Positions 1 to 6,638 of a stretch of DNA of 15,978 bases are shown here, piece after piece. The first letter of the stretch is position 1, and every line of letters begins with the position of its first letter. The notes below the pieces were generated by a model, which was not told the origin of the DNA, searched no databases, and saw nothing but the letters and a program-made list of their open reading frames with translations. The position numbers and the translations under genes are program-made. The stretch is taken from positions 1 through 15,978 of the forward strand of contig JBEKVR010000116.1 of assembly GCA_049513815.1 (NCBI GenBank). Direction: 5' to 3'. This DNA comes from Roseiarcus sp049513815. Lineage in GTDB: Bacteria; Pseudomonadota; Alphaproteobacteria; Rhizobiales; Beijerinckiaceae.

Positions 1-2
1 AG

Positions 3-437
3 GACGTCGGCTGGCTGCGCGATCTGACGGTCGGCCGGCTGATGGTGAGCGCGCCGCCGACGATTCCGGCCGAGACGTCGGTGCGCGCTTTCCGCGCCGC
101 CTATCCGCTCGGCAGCGCGCACGTTGTCGTCGCGATCGACGAAGCCGGACGCTACAAAGGACTTGTGCTCGTGCCCGAAGCGCACGCCGCGCCCCTGGAA
201 GAGAACGAAGACGGCGGCCCGATTTCAGCCGTCGCGCGGCTGCCGGAAACGAGCCTGCATCCAGACGTCGACGTGCGCATGGCGCTGGCGATTTTCGACG
301 CCGCGCAGACGGACACGCTCGCCGTGACGGAGCGCGAAACCGGCGTCGCGCTCGGCACGCTGAGCGAGGCCTTCGCCGCCCGCCGCTATGCGCAAGAAGT
401 CGATCTCGCGGCGCGGGGCGTATTGGGCGGAGGCTAG
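3..437 (+). CDS. ClC-type chloride channel, C-terminal CBS-domain part (5' truncated)
   Basis: The reading frame is open from the left edge and stops at TAG 435-437, giving about 144 residues of a longer protein. The first residues (DVGWLRDLTVGRLM) and the following V-S-A-P-P-T-I-P stretch look like the start of a CBS domain. A second CBS-like half follows (LPETSLHPDVDVRMALAIFDAAQTDTLAVTE), and the tail RRYAQEVDLAARG resembles the end of ClC-family channels of Alphaproteobacteria. In that family the membrane channel or Cl-/H+ antiporter lies N-terminal and a cytosolic CBS pair modulates gating. The membrane part lies outside the window, so the ClC call rests on the tail alone. Another CBS-containing protein is possible. 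The internal ATG at 42 is probably not the start, because the frame continues upstream without a stop. Confidence 0.6.
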   Translation, partial: DVGWLRDLTVGRLMVSAPPTIPAETSVRAFRAAYPLGSAHVVVAIDEAGRYKGLVLVPEAHAAPLEENEDGGPISAVARLPETSLHPDVDVRMALAIFDAAQTDTLAVTERETGVALGTLSEAFAARRYAQEVDLAARGVLGGG

Positions 438-792
438 CGACGAAGGGCGGAAACGCAATCGTTGGCGCCGCGCGTCAACTCCGCCCGGCGACTTCGTCAA
501 CTCTCGTCAAGTTACGTCAAGCTTTGTCAAATTACATCAAGCGTTGTCAAGGTTTGTCAAGCGCTTGCTTGACGGCGGATCCTGCAATTCCAATGGCTTG
601 CGCCGAACAACTTGACTGTTTCACGCTTTCGAACCTCGGGCCGCCGACGCCGTTTCGGCGCATCGAGCGCCTAGGAAAATAATAACGCGGTCTTCGCCAC
701 CGGCCAAGGAATTGTCGATCGCGAGGCGACGGGGCGCGCTCCCGCCGGCCGGCAAGGCGCAGGAGACGACGAGTAGGGGCGCGCGCCAGCTC
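438..792. other. Intergenic region between convergent genes
   Basis: This 355-bp gap lies between the end of the ClC-like gene (+) and the end of the metY-linked small gene (-), so neither neighbour needs a promoter here. It holds the phased GTCAA array at 491-560, one further GTCAA at 474-478, and two inverted copies (CTTGAC) at 568-573 and 611-616. A perfect 10-bp palindrome CAAGCGCTTG sits at 558-567. No convincing gene was found. The remaining 620-792 shows short open frames on both strands with no ribosome-binding site or recognisable protein. Confidence 0.6.
491..560 (+). repeat. Seven tandem 10-bp repeats ending in GTCAA
   Basis: Seven consecutive 10-bp units each end in RTCAA: GTCAA begins at 496, 506, 516, 526, 546 and 556, and ATCAA at 536. 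The five leading bases vary but are T/C-rich next to the motif, and the base after the motif is usually G. The spacing is exactly ten, so every motif faces the same side of the helix. Ten is not a multiple of three, so this is not a coding repeat. Known precedents for 10-11 bp tandem half-sites are OmpR/PhoB-type regulator sites, and RTCAA is also the half-site of FNR/FixK proteins. No specific protein can be assigned from the sequence. Confidence 0.85.
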
Positions 793-1096
793 TCAGCGCG
801 ACGACGGCGATTGGCGCTCGCAGACATCGGCCGCGACCGACCCGAGATTGTCGCAGCTCCAACCGGGGCCGAAGTCTCTGCGGGCCCAGAGATCGAAATC
901 GGGGTGCGTCGACCAGAACCACATGAGCGCGGCTGCGGCGACGACCGGCGGAACGGCCGCGCCTGCCCAAAGCCGTCGCTTGCAGCCGCTCAGCGCCGAG
1001 CCAGCGCTGCGCCCCCTGCCACATGAGGGCGGCGGCGAGGACGAGCAGGCAGCCCGCGATCAGGAAGAGACCGCCCTCGAAATGAAGCGCCCTCAC
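793..1096 (-). pseudogene. Small two-helix membrane protein, apparent +1 frameshift
   Basis: A GTG start (1096-1094) overlaps the TGA of metY (1095-1093) as GTGA, the usual sign of translational coupling. The first frame encodes a hydrophobic helix (GGLFLIAGCLLVLAAALMW). It then degenerates into an Arg-rich frame that runs to 671. Skipping one base moves into a frame with a second helix (AGAAVPPVVAAAALMWFW), a soluble tail (THPDFDLWARRDFGPGWSCD) and a TGA at 795-793. The total span of 304 nt is three times 101 plus one, so removing one base gives a coherent 100-residue protein. A run of five C on the + strand (1012-1016) is the obvious slip point. The cause could be a real mutation, programmed frameshifting or a sequencing error. 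I do not recognise the family. Confidence 0.5.
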
Positions 1097-2373
1097 GCCA
1101 ACGCCTGATCCAAATCCGCGATCAAGTCTTCGACGTCTTCGAGCCCGATCGACAGGCGCACGACGTCGGGGCCCGCGCCGGCGGCGACCTTCTGCGCGTC
1201 GGAGAGCTGGCGGTGGGTGGTCGAAGCGGGATGGATGACCAGCGAGCGCACGTCGCCGATGTTGGCGACGTGGGAAAACAGCTGCAGCTTGCCGACCAGC
1301 TTGACGCCCGCCTCGTAGCCGCCTCTGACGCCGAAGGAGAAGACGCCGCCCGCGCCCTTCGGGCAATAGCGTTTCGCCAGCTCGTAATAGCGGTTGCCTG
1401 GCAGGCCGGCGTAGGAGACCCAACTTACGGCGGGGTGGGCGGCGAGATGCTCGGCGACCGCCAGCGCGTTGTCGCAATGGCGGCGCATTCTCAGCGACAG
1501 CGTCTCGATCCCGGTGAGGATGAGGAAGGCGTTGAATGGCGAGATCGCCGGCCCGAGGTCGCGCAGGCCGAGCGCGCGGCAGGCGACGGCGAAGCCGAAA
1601 TTGCCGAAGGTCTCGGCGAAGGTCATGCCGTTGTATTCGGGCCGCGGCGCCGACAGCATCGGATAGCGCTTGTCGCCGAGCCATTCGAACGCGCCGCAGT
1701 CGACGATGATTCCGCCCATCGAATTGCCGTGGCCGCACAAGAATTTTGTCGCGCTGTGGACGATGATGTCGGCGCCGTGCTCGATCGGGCGAATGAGGTA
1801 GGGCGTCGCCAGCGTATTGTCGACGATCAGCGGAATCTTCGCCTGCTTGGCGATCATTGCGATTGCGCCGATGTCGGTGACGACGCCGCCGGGATTGGCG
1901 ATCGACTCGATGAAGATCGCCTTGGTCTTGTCGGTGATCGCCGCGCGCAGCGCGTCGAGATTGTCGGGGTCGGCCCAGCGCACTTGCCAGCCGAAATTCT
2001 TGAACGCGTGATTGAACTGGTTGATCGAGCCGCCGTAGAGCTTGGTCGAGGCGACGAATTCATCGCCGGGCTGCAGCAGCGTGTGGAAGACGATCGCCTG
2101 GGCGGCGTGGCCCGAGGCGACGGCGAGCGCCGCCGGCGCGCCCTCGAGCGCGGCCACGCGCTCTTCCAGCGCCGCGGTCGTCGGGTTGGTGATGCGGGTG
2201 TAGATGTTGCCGAACGCCTGCAGGCCGAACAGCGAGGCGGCGTGGTCGACGTCGTCGAAGACGAAAGCGGTCGTCTGGTAGATCGGCGTGACCCGCGCGC
2301 CGGTGGTCGGATCGGGCCGGGCCCCGGCGTGGATCGACAAAGTGGAAAAGCCGGGTTCGTCGACGGCGGTCAT
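1093..2373 (-). CDS. metY: O-acetylhomoserine aminocarboxypropyltransferase (sulfhydrylase)
   Basis: This is a PLP enzyme of the Cys/Met-metabolism family. It makes homocysteine from O-acetylhomoserine and sulfide in the cytoplasm, the direct sulfhydrylation route to methionine. The 426-residue protein has FSTLSIHAG near its start, YTRITNPT (58-65), SGHAAQ (88-93), the D-N pair at 185-186 and the PLP lysine in HSATKFLCGHG (K210). Length and motif order are normal for MetY rather than the shorter MetZ/MetB type. I chose ATG 2373 because AAGGAGA sits 4 nt upstream (2378-2384); an in-frame start at 2403 would add ten residues unlike the family. The small membrane gene at 793-1096 overlaps its stop codon. 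No SAM-II riboswitch was recognised upstream. Confidence 0.93.
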   Translation of the reverse strand: MTAVDEPGFSTLSIHAGARPDPTTGARVTPIYQTTAFVFDDVDHAASLFGLQAFGNIYTRITNPTTAALEERVAALEGAPAALAVASGHAAQAIVFHTLLQPGDEFVASTKLYGGSINQFNHAFKNFGWQVRWADPDNLDALRAAITDKTKAIFIESIANPGGVVTDIGAIAMIAKQAKIPLIVDNTLATPYLIRPIEHGADIIVHSATKFLCGHGNSMGGIIVDCGAFEWLGDKRYPMLSAPRPEYNGMTFAETFGNFGFAVACRALGLRDLGPAISPFNAFLILTGIETLSLRMRRHCDNALAVAEHLAAHPAVSWVSYAGLPGNRYYELAKRYCPKGAGGVFSFGVRGGYEAGVKLVGKLQLFSHVANIGDVRSLVIHPASTTHRQLSDAQKVAAGAGPDVVRLSIGLEDVEDLIADLDQALA

Positions 2374-2377
2374 GGCG

Positions 2378-2384
2378 TCTCCTT
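2378..2384 (-). promoter_or_regulatory. Ribosome-binding site of metY
   Basis: The minus strand reads AAGGAGA, 4 nt before ATG 2373-2371. It decides the start of metY against the upstream in-frame start at 2403, which has no comparable site. Confidence 0.75.
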
Positions 2385-2511
2385 GGCGGCCGCATGGTGG
2401 CAAATTTGGGCGGGGAGGGGAAGCGCGGGGACAAGCGGTTCAAACGAAATGGCGGGCGCCGCAGACGCAGCGCGAGGGCAGAGTTCGACCCATTGCGGTC
2501 GTTCGCGTCCC

Positions 2512-2533
2512 CCTTACTCCCATGGGGGGAAGG
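2512..2533. repeat. REP-like imperfect inverted repeat
   Basis: The two halves CCTTACTCCCA and TGGGGGGAAGG pair at 9 of 11 positions, with CCATGG at the centre. The flanks (CCGGGGATCAGGGG) add more G-rich sequence of the kind found in dispersed extragenic repeats. Copy number elsewhere in the genome cannot be seen from here. Confidence 0.4.
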
Positions 2534-2771
2534 GCCGGGGATCAGGGGCTTTGCCGCAGTCGCTTGAGCGCGGCCCCCACGTCCGGCTGTGCGCCGCATT
2601 TTTCGTGTGGGGAAAGGAGGCCCATGGGATAAGAGTTTTGGCGGAGAGGGGCGAGGCGAATTGACTGCACCGTCGCCGTAACCGAGTCGACGCGCGACCT
2701 TGCCAAGAGCGATGGTGTCAGCGTCACGACGAATTCGAGGCTTGCGATCTCGGCTATTGGGGATTGATCAG

Positions 2772-3914
2772 ATGAAGCCGTTTTTCGATCAGTTTCCGGA
2801 CGCAGATAAATTGCTTAGCTTACAGCCGGAGAATGTGGTGCCGTCCCTATTGCGCCTCGCCTTGGATAGGGGCCCTGGCACGATGTTCTTGCCCAAGACC
2901 CTGACGGAAGTTTCGAGCGTCGATGCTAACGCTGGATGCGACTATCCGGCTCACAAGCGGGACGATGTTCGAAGATTTTTAGAGCGGGCTTGGCGCTGGG
3001 CTGAGAGCGACAAGCTTGTGGAGCCAGCGCCAGGCCCGAATGGTCACAATGGTTGGAAGTATTTGACGGACGAGGGCTCAGCGGTGGCGAGAGGTCAACC
3101 CATAACGAACCCGCGCGGCGAACGACCAGTGCAAGACGAATGGATCACGGCGGCGGAGGCGTCGCGCCTCTTAAAGGGGGCGTTCAATAGCGAAACCATG
3201 GCGCGTATGACGATCTGCAAGCGTGCCCACAATGGTCTAGTCCGCGCGCGAGCTGTGCGCTTCATCTCAGGCGAGTCTATTCACGACAATTACGAGGTGC
3301 CGAGTGCATTTTGGTGGGCTGAGGGCGCGGAGGCCTTAGAGCAGAATTGGATAACAGGCGACTTTGAGACTTGGCTCAAGCAGCAACTTCATTTGCGTGC
3401 CTTCGGAGTTTCCTTTCTTCGGGCCGATATAGAAACGTTGTTGCCGGTGAACGTCGTTGAGTCAGTGGAGCTCACGAAAGAGCCAGCGACCGGAAATACC
3501 GTATTCATTGGGCATGGAGGATCGCTTATATGGCTCCAACTGAAGGACTTTCTCAAAGACGTATGGCGTCTGGATGTAGACGAATTCAACAGCGTGAGCG
3601 CGGCGGGAATTCCAACAGTCACAAGATTAGAAGAAATGTTACACGCCGCGAAATTCGCGTTTTTGATAATGACTGCCGAGGATGAGCAGCATGACGGTAC
3701 ACATAATCCTCGCCTAAACGTCGTACATGAGGCAGGGTTATTTCAGGGAAAATTGGGGTTTAGGAAGGCAATTATCTTATTGGAAGAAAAGTGTCAGGAG
3801 TTTTCAAATATACGCGGTCTAACGCATATTCCGTTCCCGAAGGGAAACATCAAAGCAGCATTCGAAGATATACGACAGGTATTAGCACGAGAAGGGGTTA
3901 TCAGTTCACCCTAA
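2772..3914 (+). CDS. TIR-like (CAP12/PF10137-type) protein with N-terminal winged-helix-like domain; candidate defence effector
   Basis: The 380-residue protein seems to have three parts. Residues 4-106 (FPDADKLLSLQPENV ... GWKYLTDEGSAVA) look like a helical or winged-helix domain. Residues 122-226 (WITAAEASRLL ... ICKRAHNGLVRARA ... FWWAEGAEALEQNW) form a middle domain I cannot name. Residues 243-380 match the TIR-like fold seen in predicted nucleotide-binding proteins and CAP12 effectors: VFIGHG (244-249), FLIMTAEDEQ, RLNVVHEAGLFQGKLG with the likely catalytic Glu at 320, then AIILLEE and IRGLTHIPF. Family knowledge suggests NAD+ cleavage on infection; that activity here is inference. ATG 2772 follows GGGGA at about 8 nt; TTG 2700 and ATG 2712 are alternative starts. 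Its base composition is more A+T-rich than the neighbours (row 3781-3840 is 26/60 G+C; row 5581-5640 is 41/60), suggesting transfer. No cyclase or other defence partner is adjacent. Confidence 0.72.
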   Translation: MKPFFDQFPDADKLLSLQPENVVPSLLRLALDRGPGTMFLPKTLTEVSSVDANAGCDYPAHKRDDVRRFLERAWRWAESDKLVEPAPGPNGHNGWKYLTDEGSAVARGQPITNPRGERPVQDEWITAAEASRLLKGAFNSETMARMTICKRAHNGLVRARAVRFISGESIHDNYEVPSAFWWAEGAEALEQNWITGDFETWLKQQLHLRAFGVSFLRADIETLLPVNVVESVELTKEPATGNTVFIGHGGSLIWLQLKDFLKDVWRLDVDEFNSVSAAGIPTVTRLEEMLHAAKFAFLIMTAEDEQHDGTHNPRLNVVHEAGLFQGKLGFRKAIILLEEKCQEFSNIRGLTHIPFPKGNIKAAFEDIRQVLAREGVISSP

Positions 3915-4420
3915 CATTGAGCGGGGGGTTGGAGCGGGCGCGGTTTTTGGGCGTTCTCGCGCCATGCACGGGCTGGCTGTATGCGCAAGCGCCCGAAGCC
4001 ACTTTGCATCTTCTCCCAAGTGAGTGACGATTGCTGACGCAGCCGTACGCGGCGAGCTATTGCTCAGTAAACCACTTAACCTAGATCACAAAGGCGCTGG
4101 GCTGCGGGGCAGCGTCTCAAATCCCCAACCGGAATGACTGCTCCCCGCCCAATTGAGCCCTTCCGGCGCTGCCGTGCCGGCAGACTCGTCCGTTGATTGC
4201 TTGGCTGCAATTTTGCGCGAGAGGGATTCGAACTCAAGGACGGCCCGAAGGGCCGCCGCCGGTGGCGGTGCGCTTCGCGCATCCTTGACTTCGAATCCCT
4301 CTCGCGCCTCGCTCCGCCAAGCCATCAATGGACACATCCACGCTCGGCCAGCATCCCATGGTGGCTGACGGGCCCGGAGCCGCCATTGACGCCGCACGCC
4401 GGTCGTCACACCATCACCGA
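3915..4420. other. Intergenic region with tRNA-like inverted repeat
   Basis: This 506-bp stretch lies between the TIR-like gene and aat. 3915-4188 shows no gene I can support. The + frame to 4027 is the shadow of the TIR-like gene's end, and no T-run terminator is evident. 4189-4332 holds the long inverted repeat described separately. 4333-4420 leads into aat and is open in the aat frame from ATG 4328, but it carries no aat-like protein sequence. Confidence 0.6.
4189..4332. repeat. Long inverted repeat with arms like a tRNA-Ser 3' end
   Basis: The left core (4215-4240) and right core (4282-4307) are reverse complements at 25 of 26 positions. After a short unmatched stretch the arms pair again over 17 bp (4189-4205 with 4316-4332), with two mismatches. 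Each arm, read outward, contains TTCGAATCCCTCTC, as in the T-loop and T-stem of serine tRNAs; the right arm continues to CTCCGCCA, the usual acceptor end. The 5' half of the T-stem does not pair, so neither arm is a functional tRNA. The 41-bp centre is itself made of small hairpins (GGCCCGAAGGGCC, CCGCCGGTGGCGG, GCGCTTCGCGC). An old attachment site or a mobile palindromic repeat are both possible. Confidence 0.7.
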
Positions 4421-5083
4421 ATGTCGCGTCCGCGGCCTAGATTCGAGATCACGCCTGACGTCCTGCTCAGGGCCTATTCGATCGGGCTGTTCCCGATGGC
4501 GGAGAGCCGCGACGCCGAGACCCTGTTCTGGGTCGAGCCCGAGGCGAGGGGAGTCTTTCCGCTCGACGGCCTCATTGTCTCGCGCAGCCTCGCCAAGACG
4601 ACGCGCGGCGACGCGTTCGAAGTGGTGGCCGACCGCGCGTTTGACGCTGTGATGGCGGCCTGCGCCGAACGCGAGAAGACCTGGATCAACGCCGACATTC
4701 GCCGGCTCTACGGCGCGCTGTTCGATCTCGGCTGCGCCCATTCGGTCGAGGCCTATCAAGACGGCGAGCTGGTTGGCGGCCTCTACGGGGTCAGCCTCGG
4801 CGCGGCGTTCTTCGGCGAGAGCATGTTCCATCGCGCGCGCGACGCATCAAAAGTCGCGCTGGTCCATCTCGTCGCGCGGCTCAGGCTCGGCGGCTTCCGT
4901 CTGCTCGACGCCCAATTCGTCACGCCCCACCTCGCCGCGCTTGGCGCAGTCGAAATTCCGCGCGACGAATATCGGCGCCGGTTGTCGGCGGCGATCGACG
5001 CGACGGGAGACTTCGGCGCATGGCCGCCGGGCGCGCCGATGCCAGGTCGGCGGGCGCTCGAACTGGCGTTGGGCGAGCGATGA
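4421..5083 (+). CDS. aat: Leucyl/phenylalanyl-tRNA-protein transferase
   Basis: The enzyme transfers Leu or Phe from aminoacyl-tRNA to proteins with N-terminal Arg or Lys, marking them for ClpS/ClpAP in the N-degron pathway. From ATG 4421 it has 220 residues, the normal size. Motifs are ITPDVLLRAYSIGLFPMAE (10-28), FWVEPEARGVFPLDG (36-50), TWINADIRRLY (87-97), SVEAYQDGELVGGLYGVSLG (108-127), FFGESMFHRARDASK (130-144) and QFVTPHLAALGAVEIPR (165-181). The ATG at 4328 would add 31 residues unlike the family and lies inside the right arm of the inverted repeat, so I prefer 4421, although its ribosome-binding site is weak. It is followed after 111 bp by the COG2308 operon, with no functional link evident. 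Confidence 0.93.
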   Translation: MSRPRPRFEITPDVLLRAYSIGLFPMAESRDAETLFWVEPEARGVFPLDGLIVSRSLAKTTRGDAFEVVADRAFDAVMAACAEREKTWINADIRRLYGALFDLGCAHSVEAYQDGELVGGLYGVSLGAAFFGESMFHRARDASKVALVHLVARLRLGGFRLLDAQFVTPHLAALGAVEIPRDEYRRRLSAAIDATGDFGAWPPGAPMPGRRALELALGER

Positions 5084-5123
5084 CGGCACGAACATTGCAC
5101 GTTCGGCCAGCGTCTAAGCGGAT

Positions 5124-5141
5124 GTCATGGCCGGCCATGAC
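5124..5141. promoter_or_regulatory. Perfect 18-bp palindrome before the COG2308 operon
   Basis: GTCATGGCCGGCCATGAC is a perfect palindrome, 53 bp upstream of the COG2308 start and 41 bp after aat. It has no T-run, so a terminator is unlikely. Position and symmetry would suit an operator for the downstream operon, but it could also be a chance GC-rich palindrome. Confidence 0.35.
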
Positions 5142-5194
5142 GGAGAGGGCGATCGCAACGGATCGCCAGGGGCGGGCGAGTTAAGAGGATCGGC

Positions 5195-6634
5195 ATGGCG
5201 GCCGGCGGCGCGTTTGACGAAATGGGCATTGGCGCCGGCGAAGCGCGACCGGTCTACCGTCACATCGCCCGCTGGCTCGAAGAAACGCCCGCCGACATTC
5301 TCGCCTCCCGCCGCGCCCAGGCGGAATACATGTTCCGCCGCATCGGCATCACCTTCGGCGTCTACGGCGACAAGGACGCCGCCGAGCGGCTGATCCCGTT
5401 CGACATCGTGCCGCGGGTCATTTCCCGCGGCGAATGGAGCTTCCTCGAAAAGGGCCTGGTCCAGCGCGTCACCGCGCTCAACCTGTTTCTCAAGGACGTT
5501 TACGGGCCGCGCGCCGCGCTGAAGGCGAAGATCGTCCCCGACGAGCTGATCCTGCGCAATCCCTACTACCGGCCGGAAATGATCGGCCGACGGCCGCCGC
5601 ACGACCTCTGGGTGCTGATCGCCGGCATCGACATTGTCAGGGTCGGCGAGCGCGAATTCTACGTGCTGGAGGATAACGCCCGCACCCCCTCCGGGGTCTC
5701 CTACATGCTGGAGAACCGCGAGGTGACGATGCGGCTGATGCCGGACCTGTTCGCCCGCCACCGCGTCGCGCCGGTCGACGACTACCCCGACCAGTTGCTC
5801 GCCTGCCTGCGGTCGGCGACGCCGCGCCCCGGCGCGGAGGCGACGATCGTGCTGCTGACGCCCGGCGCCTTCAATTCCGCCTATTACGAGCACTCGTTTC
5901 TCGCCGACAAGCTTGGCGTCGAGCTCGTCGAGGGGCGCGATCTGTTCGTCGACCAGGACGTCGTCTACATGCGAACCACCCTCGGCCCGAAGCGGGTCGA
6001 CGTGATCTATCGCCGGGTGGACGACGAGTTCCTCGATCCGCTGGCGTTCAACCCTGACTCGCTGCTTGGGGTGCCTGGCCTGCTCGGCGCCTATTTGGCA
6101 GGCAATGTGACGCTTGCCAATGCAATCGGCACCGGCGTCGCCGACGACAAGGCGATCTACAGCTATGTGCCCGATCTGGTGCGCTTCTATCTCGGCGAGG
6201 AGCCGATCCTGCAAAACGTGCCGACATATCGCTGCCGCGAGCCCGATGCGCTCAAATTTGTCCTCGAGCGGCTCGACCAACTGGTGGTCAAGGAGGTCAA
6301 CGGCTCAGGCGGCTATGGCATGCTCGTCGGTCCGCACGCGACCGTCGCCCAGCGCGAATTGTTCGCCGGCAAGCTGAAGGCCGATCCAGCCAATTACATC
6401 GCCCAGCCGACGTTGGCGCTGTCGACCTGCCCGGCCTCGTTCGAGAGCGGCGTGTCGCCGCGCCACGTCGACCTCAGACCGTTTGTGCTGAGCGGCGCCG
6501 ACGGCGTCCGGATCGTGCCGGGCGGGCTGACCCGGGTGGCGCTGACGCAGGGCTCGCTGGTGGTCAATTCGAGCCAGGGCGGCGGCACCAAGGACACCTG
6601 GGTGGTCGACGACGACCCCGGCGCGGAAGGCTGA
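5195..6634 (+). CDS. Circularly permuted ATP-grasp protein (COG2308, CP_ATPgrasp type)
   Basis: The 479-residue protein belongs to the circularly permuted ATP-grasp family, predicted to form amide bonds between peptides or amino acids using ATP. Characteristic stretches are ADILASRRAQAEYMFRRIGI (33-52), PFDIVPRVISRGEW (68-81), the hallmark LEDNARTPSGVSYMLENR (158-175), LRNPYYRPEM (120-129), KRVDVIYRRVDDEFLDP (266-282) and the ATP-binding VVKEVNGSGGYGMLVGP (364-380). ATG 5195 is preceded by AAGAGGA at 5 nt. It is the first gene of an operon: the alpha-E gene starts 4 nt after its stop, and a transglutaminase-fold gene follows. Family operons sometimes also carry the proteasome-like Anbu; none is seen here. 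The substrate is unknown. Confidence 0.88.
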   Translation: MAAGGAFDEMGIGAGEARPVYRHIARWLEETPADILASRRAQAEYMFRRIGITFGVYGDKDAAERLIPFDIVPRVISRGEWSFLEKGLVQRVTALNLFLKDVYGPRAALKAKIVPDELILRNPYYRPEMIGRRPPHDLWVLIAGIDIVRVGEREFYVLEDNARTPSGVSYMLENREVTMRLMPDLFARHRVAPVDDYPDQLLACLRSATPRPGAEATIVLLTPGAFNSAYYEHSFLADKLGVELVEGRDLFVDQDVVYMRTTLGPKRVDVIYRRVDDEFLDPLAFNPDSLLGVPGLLGAYLAGNVTLANAIGTGVADDKAIYSYVPDLVRFYLGEEPILQNVPTYRCREPDALKFVLERLDQLVVKEVNGSGGYGMLVGPHATVAQRELFAGKLKADPANYIAQPTLALSTCPASFESGVSPRHVDLRPFVLSGADGVRIVPGGLTRVALTQGSLVVNSSQGGGTKDTWVVDDDPGAEG

Positions 6635-6638
6635 CGCC

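Larger units (their letters stand above)
2374..2771. other. Divergent intergenic region, metY to TIR-like gene
   Basis: This 398-bp region separates metY (-) from the TIR-like gene (+) and must hold both promoters. I could not place -35/-10 boxes with confidence. It contains a REP-like inverted repeat at 2512-2533 and two CCCATGG-type palindromic words near 2519-2526 and 2621-2628. The minus-strand frame through 2500-2600 gives L-I-P-G-P-S-P-H-G, a translation commonly produced by GC-rich extragenic repeats, so an interspersed repeat is likely here. I see no gene. Confidence 0.5.

Noticed and set aside
491..560. CRISPR array
   Set aside because: Units are 10 bp with 5-bp variable parts, far too short for repeats and spacers, and no cas genes are near.
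491..560. DnaA-box cluster or plasmid iteron origin
   Set aside because: The motif does not resemble TTATCCACA, iterons are usually about 17-22 bp, and no replication initiator gene is in the window.
621..827. Minus-strand frame of 68 codons in the convergent gap
   Set aside because: No ribosome-binding site and no recognisable protein; it overlaps the end of the metY-linked small gene.
671..1738. Long minus-strand open frame of 355 codons across metY
   Set aside because: It is the Arg/Pro-rich shadow of metY in another frame. Only its last part, after the metY stop, contains a plausible gene, which is listed separately.
2374..2480. SAM-II type riboswitch upstream of metY
   Set aside because: SAM-II elements occur before met genes in Alphaproteobacteria, so I looked for the conserved GCTAAA and pseudoknot pattern. 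It is not present.
1213..2664. Long plus-strand open frame of 483 codons opposite metY
   Set aside because: High-GC antisense shadow; metY has full family motifs on the other strand.
4079..4132. Minus-strand frame ending V-G-D-L-R-R-C-P-A-A-Q-R-L-C-D-L-G, resembling the H-D-L-R-R-T-A-A box of tyrosine recombinases
   Set aside because: The match is short, needs a one-residue insertion and lacks the preceding His and the rest of the catalytic domain. It may be a remnant but cannot be supported.
4189..4332. Functional tRNA-Ser gene
   Set aside because: Only the 3' T-loop and acceptor-like sequence is present; the T-stem does not pair and there is no anticodon arm.
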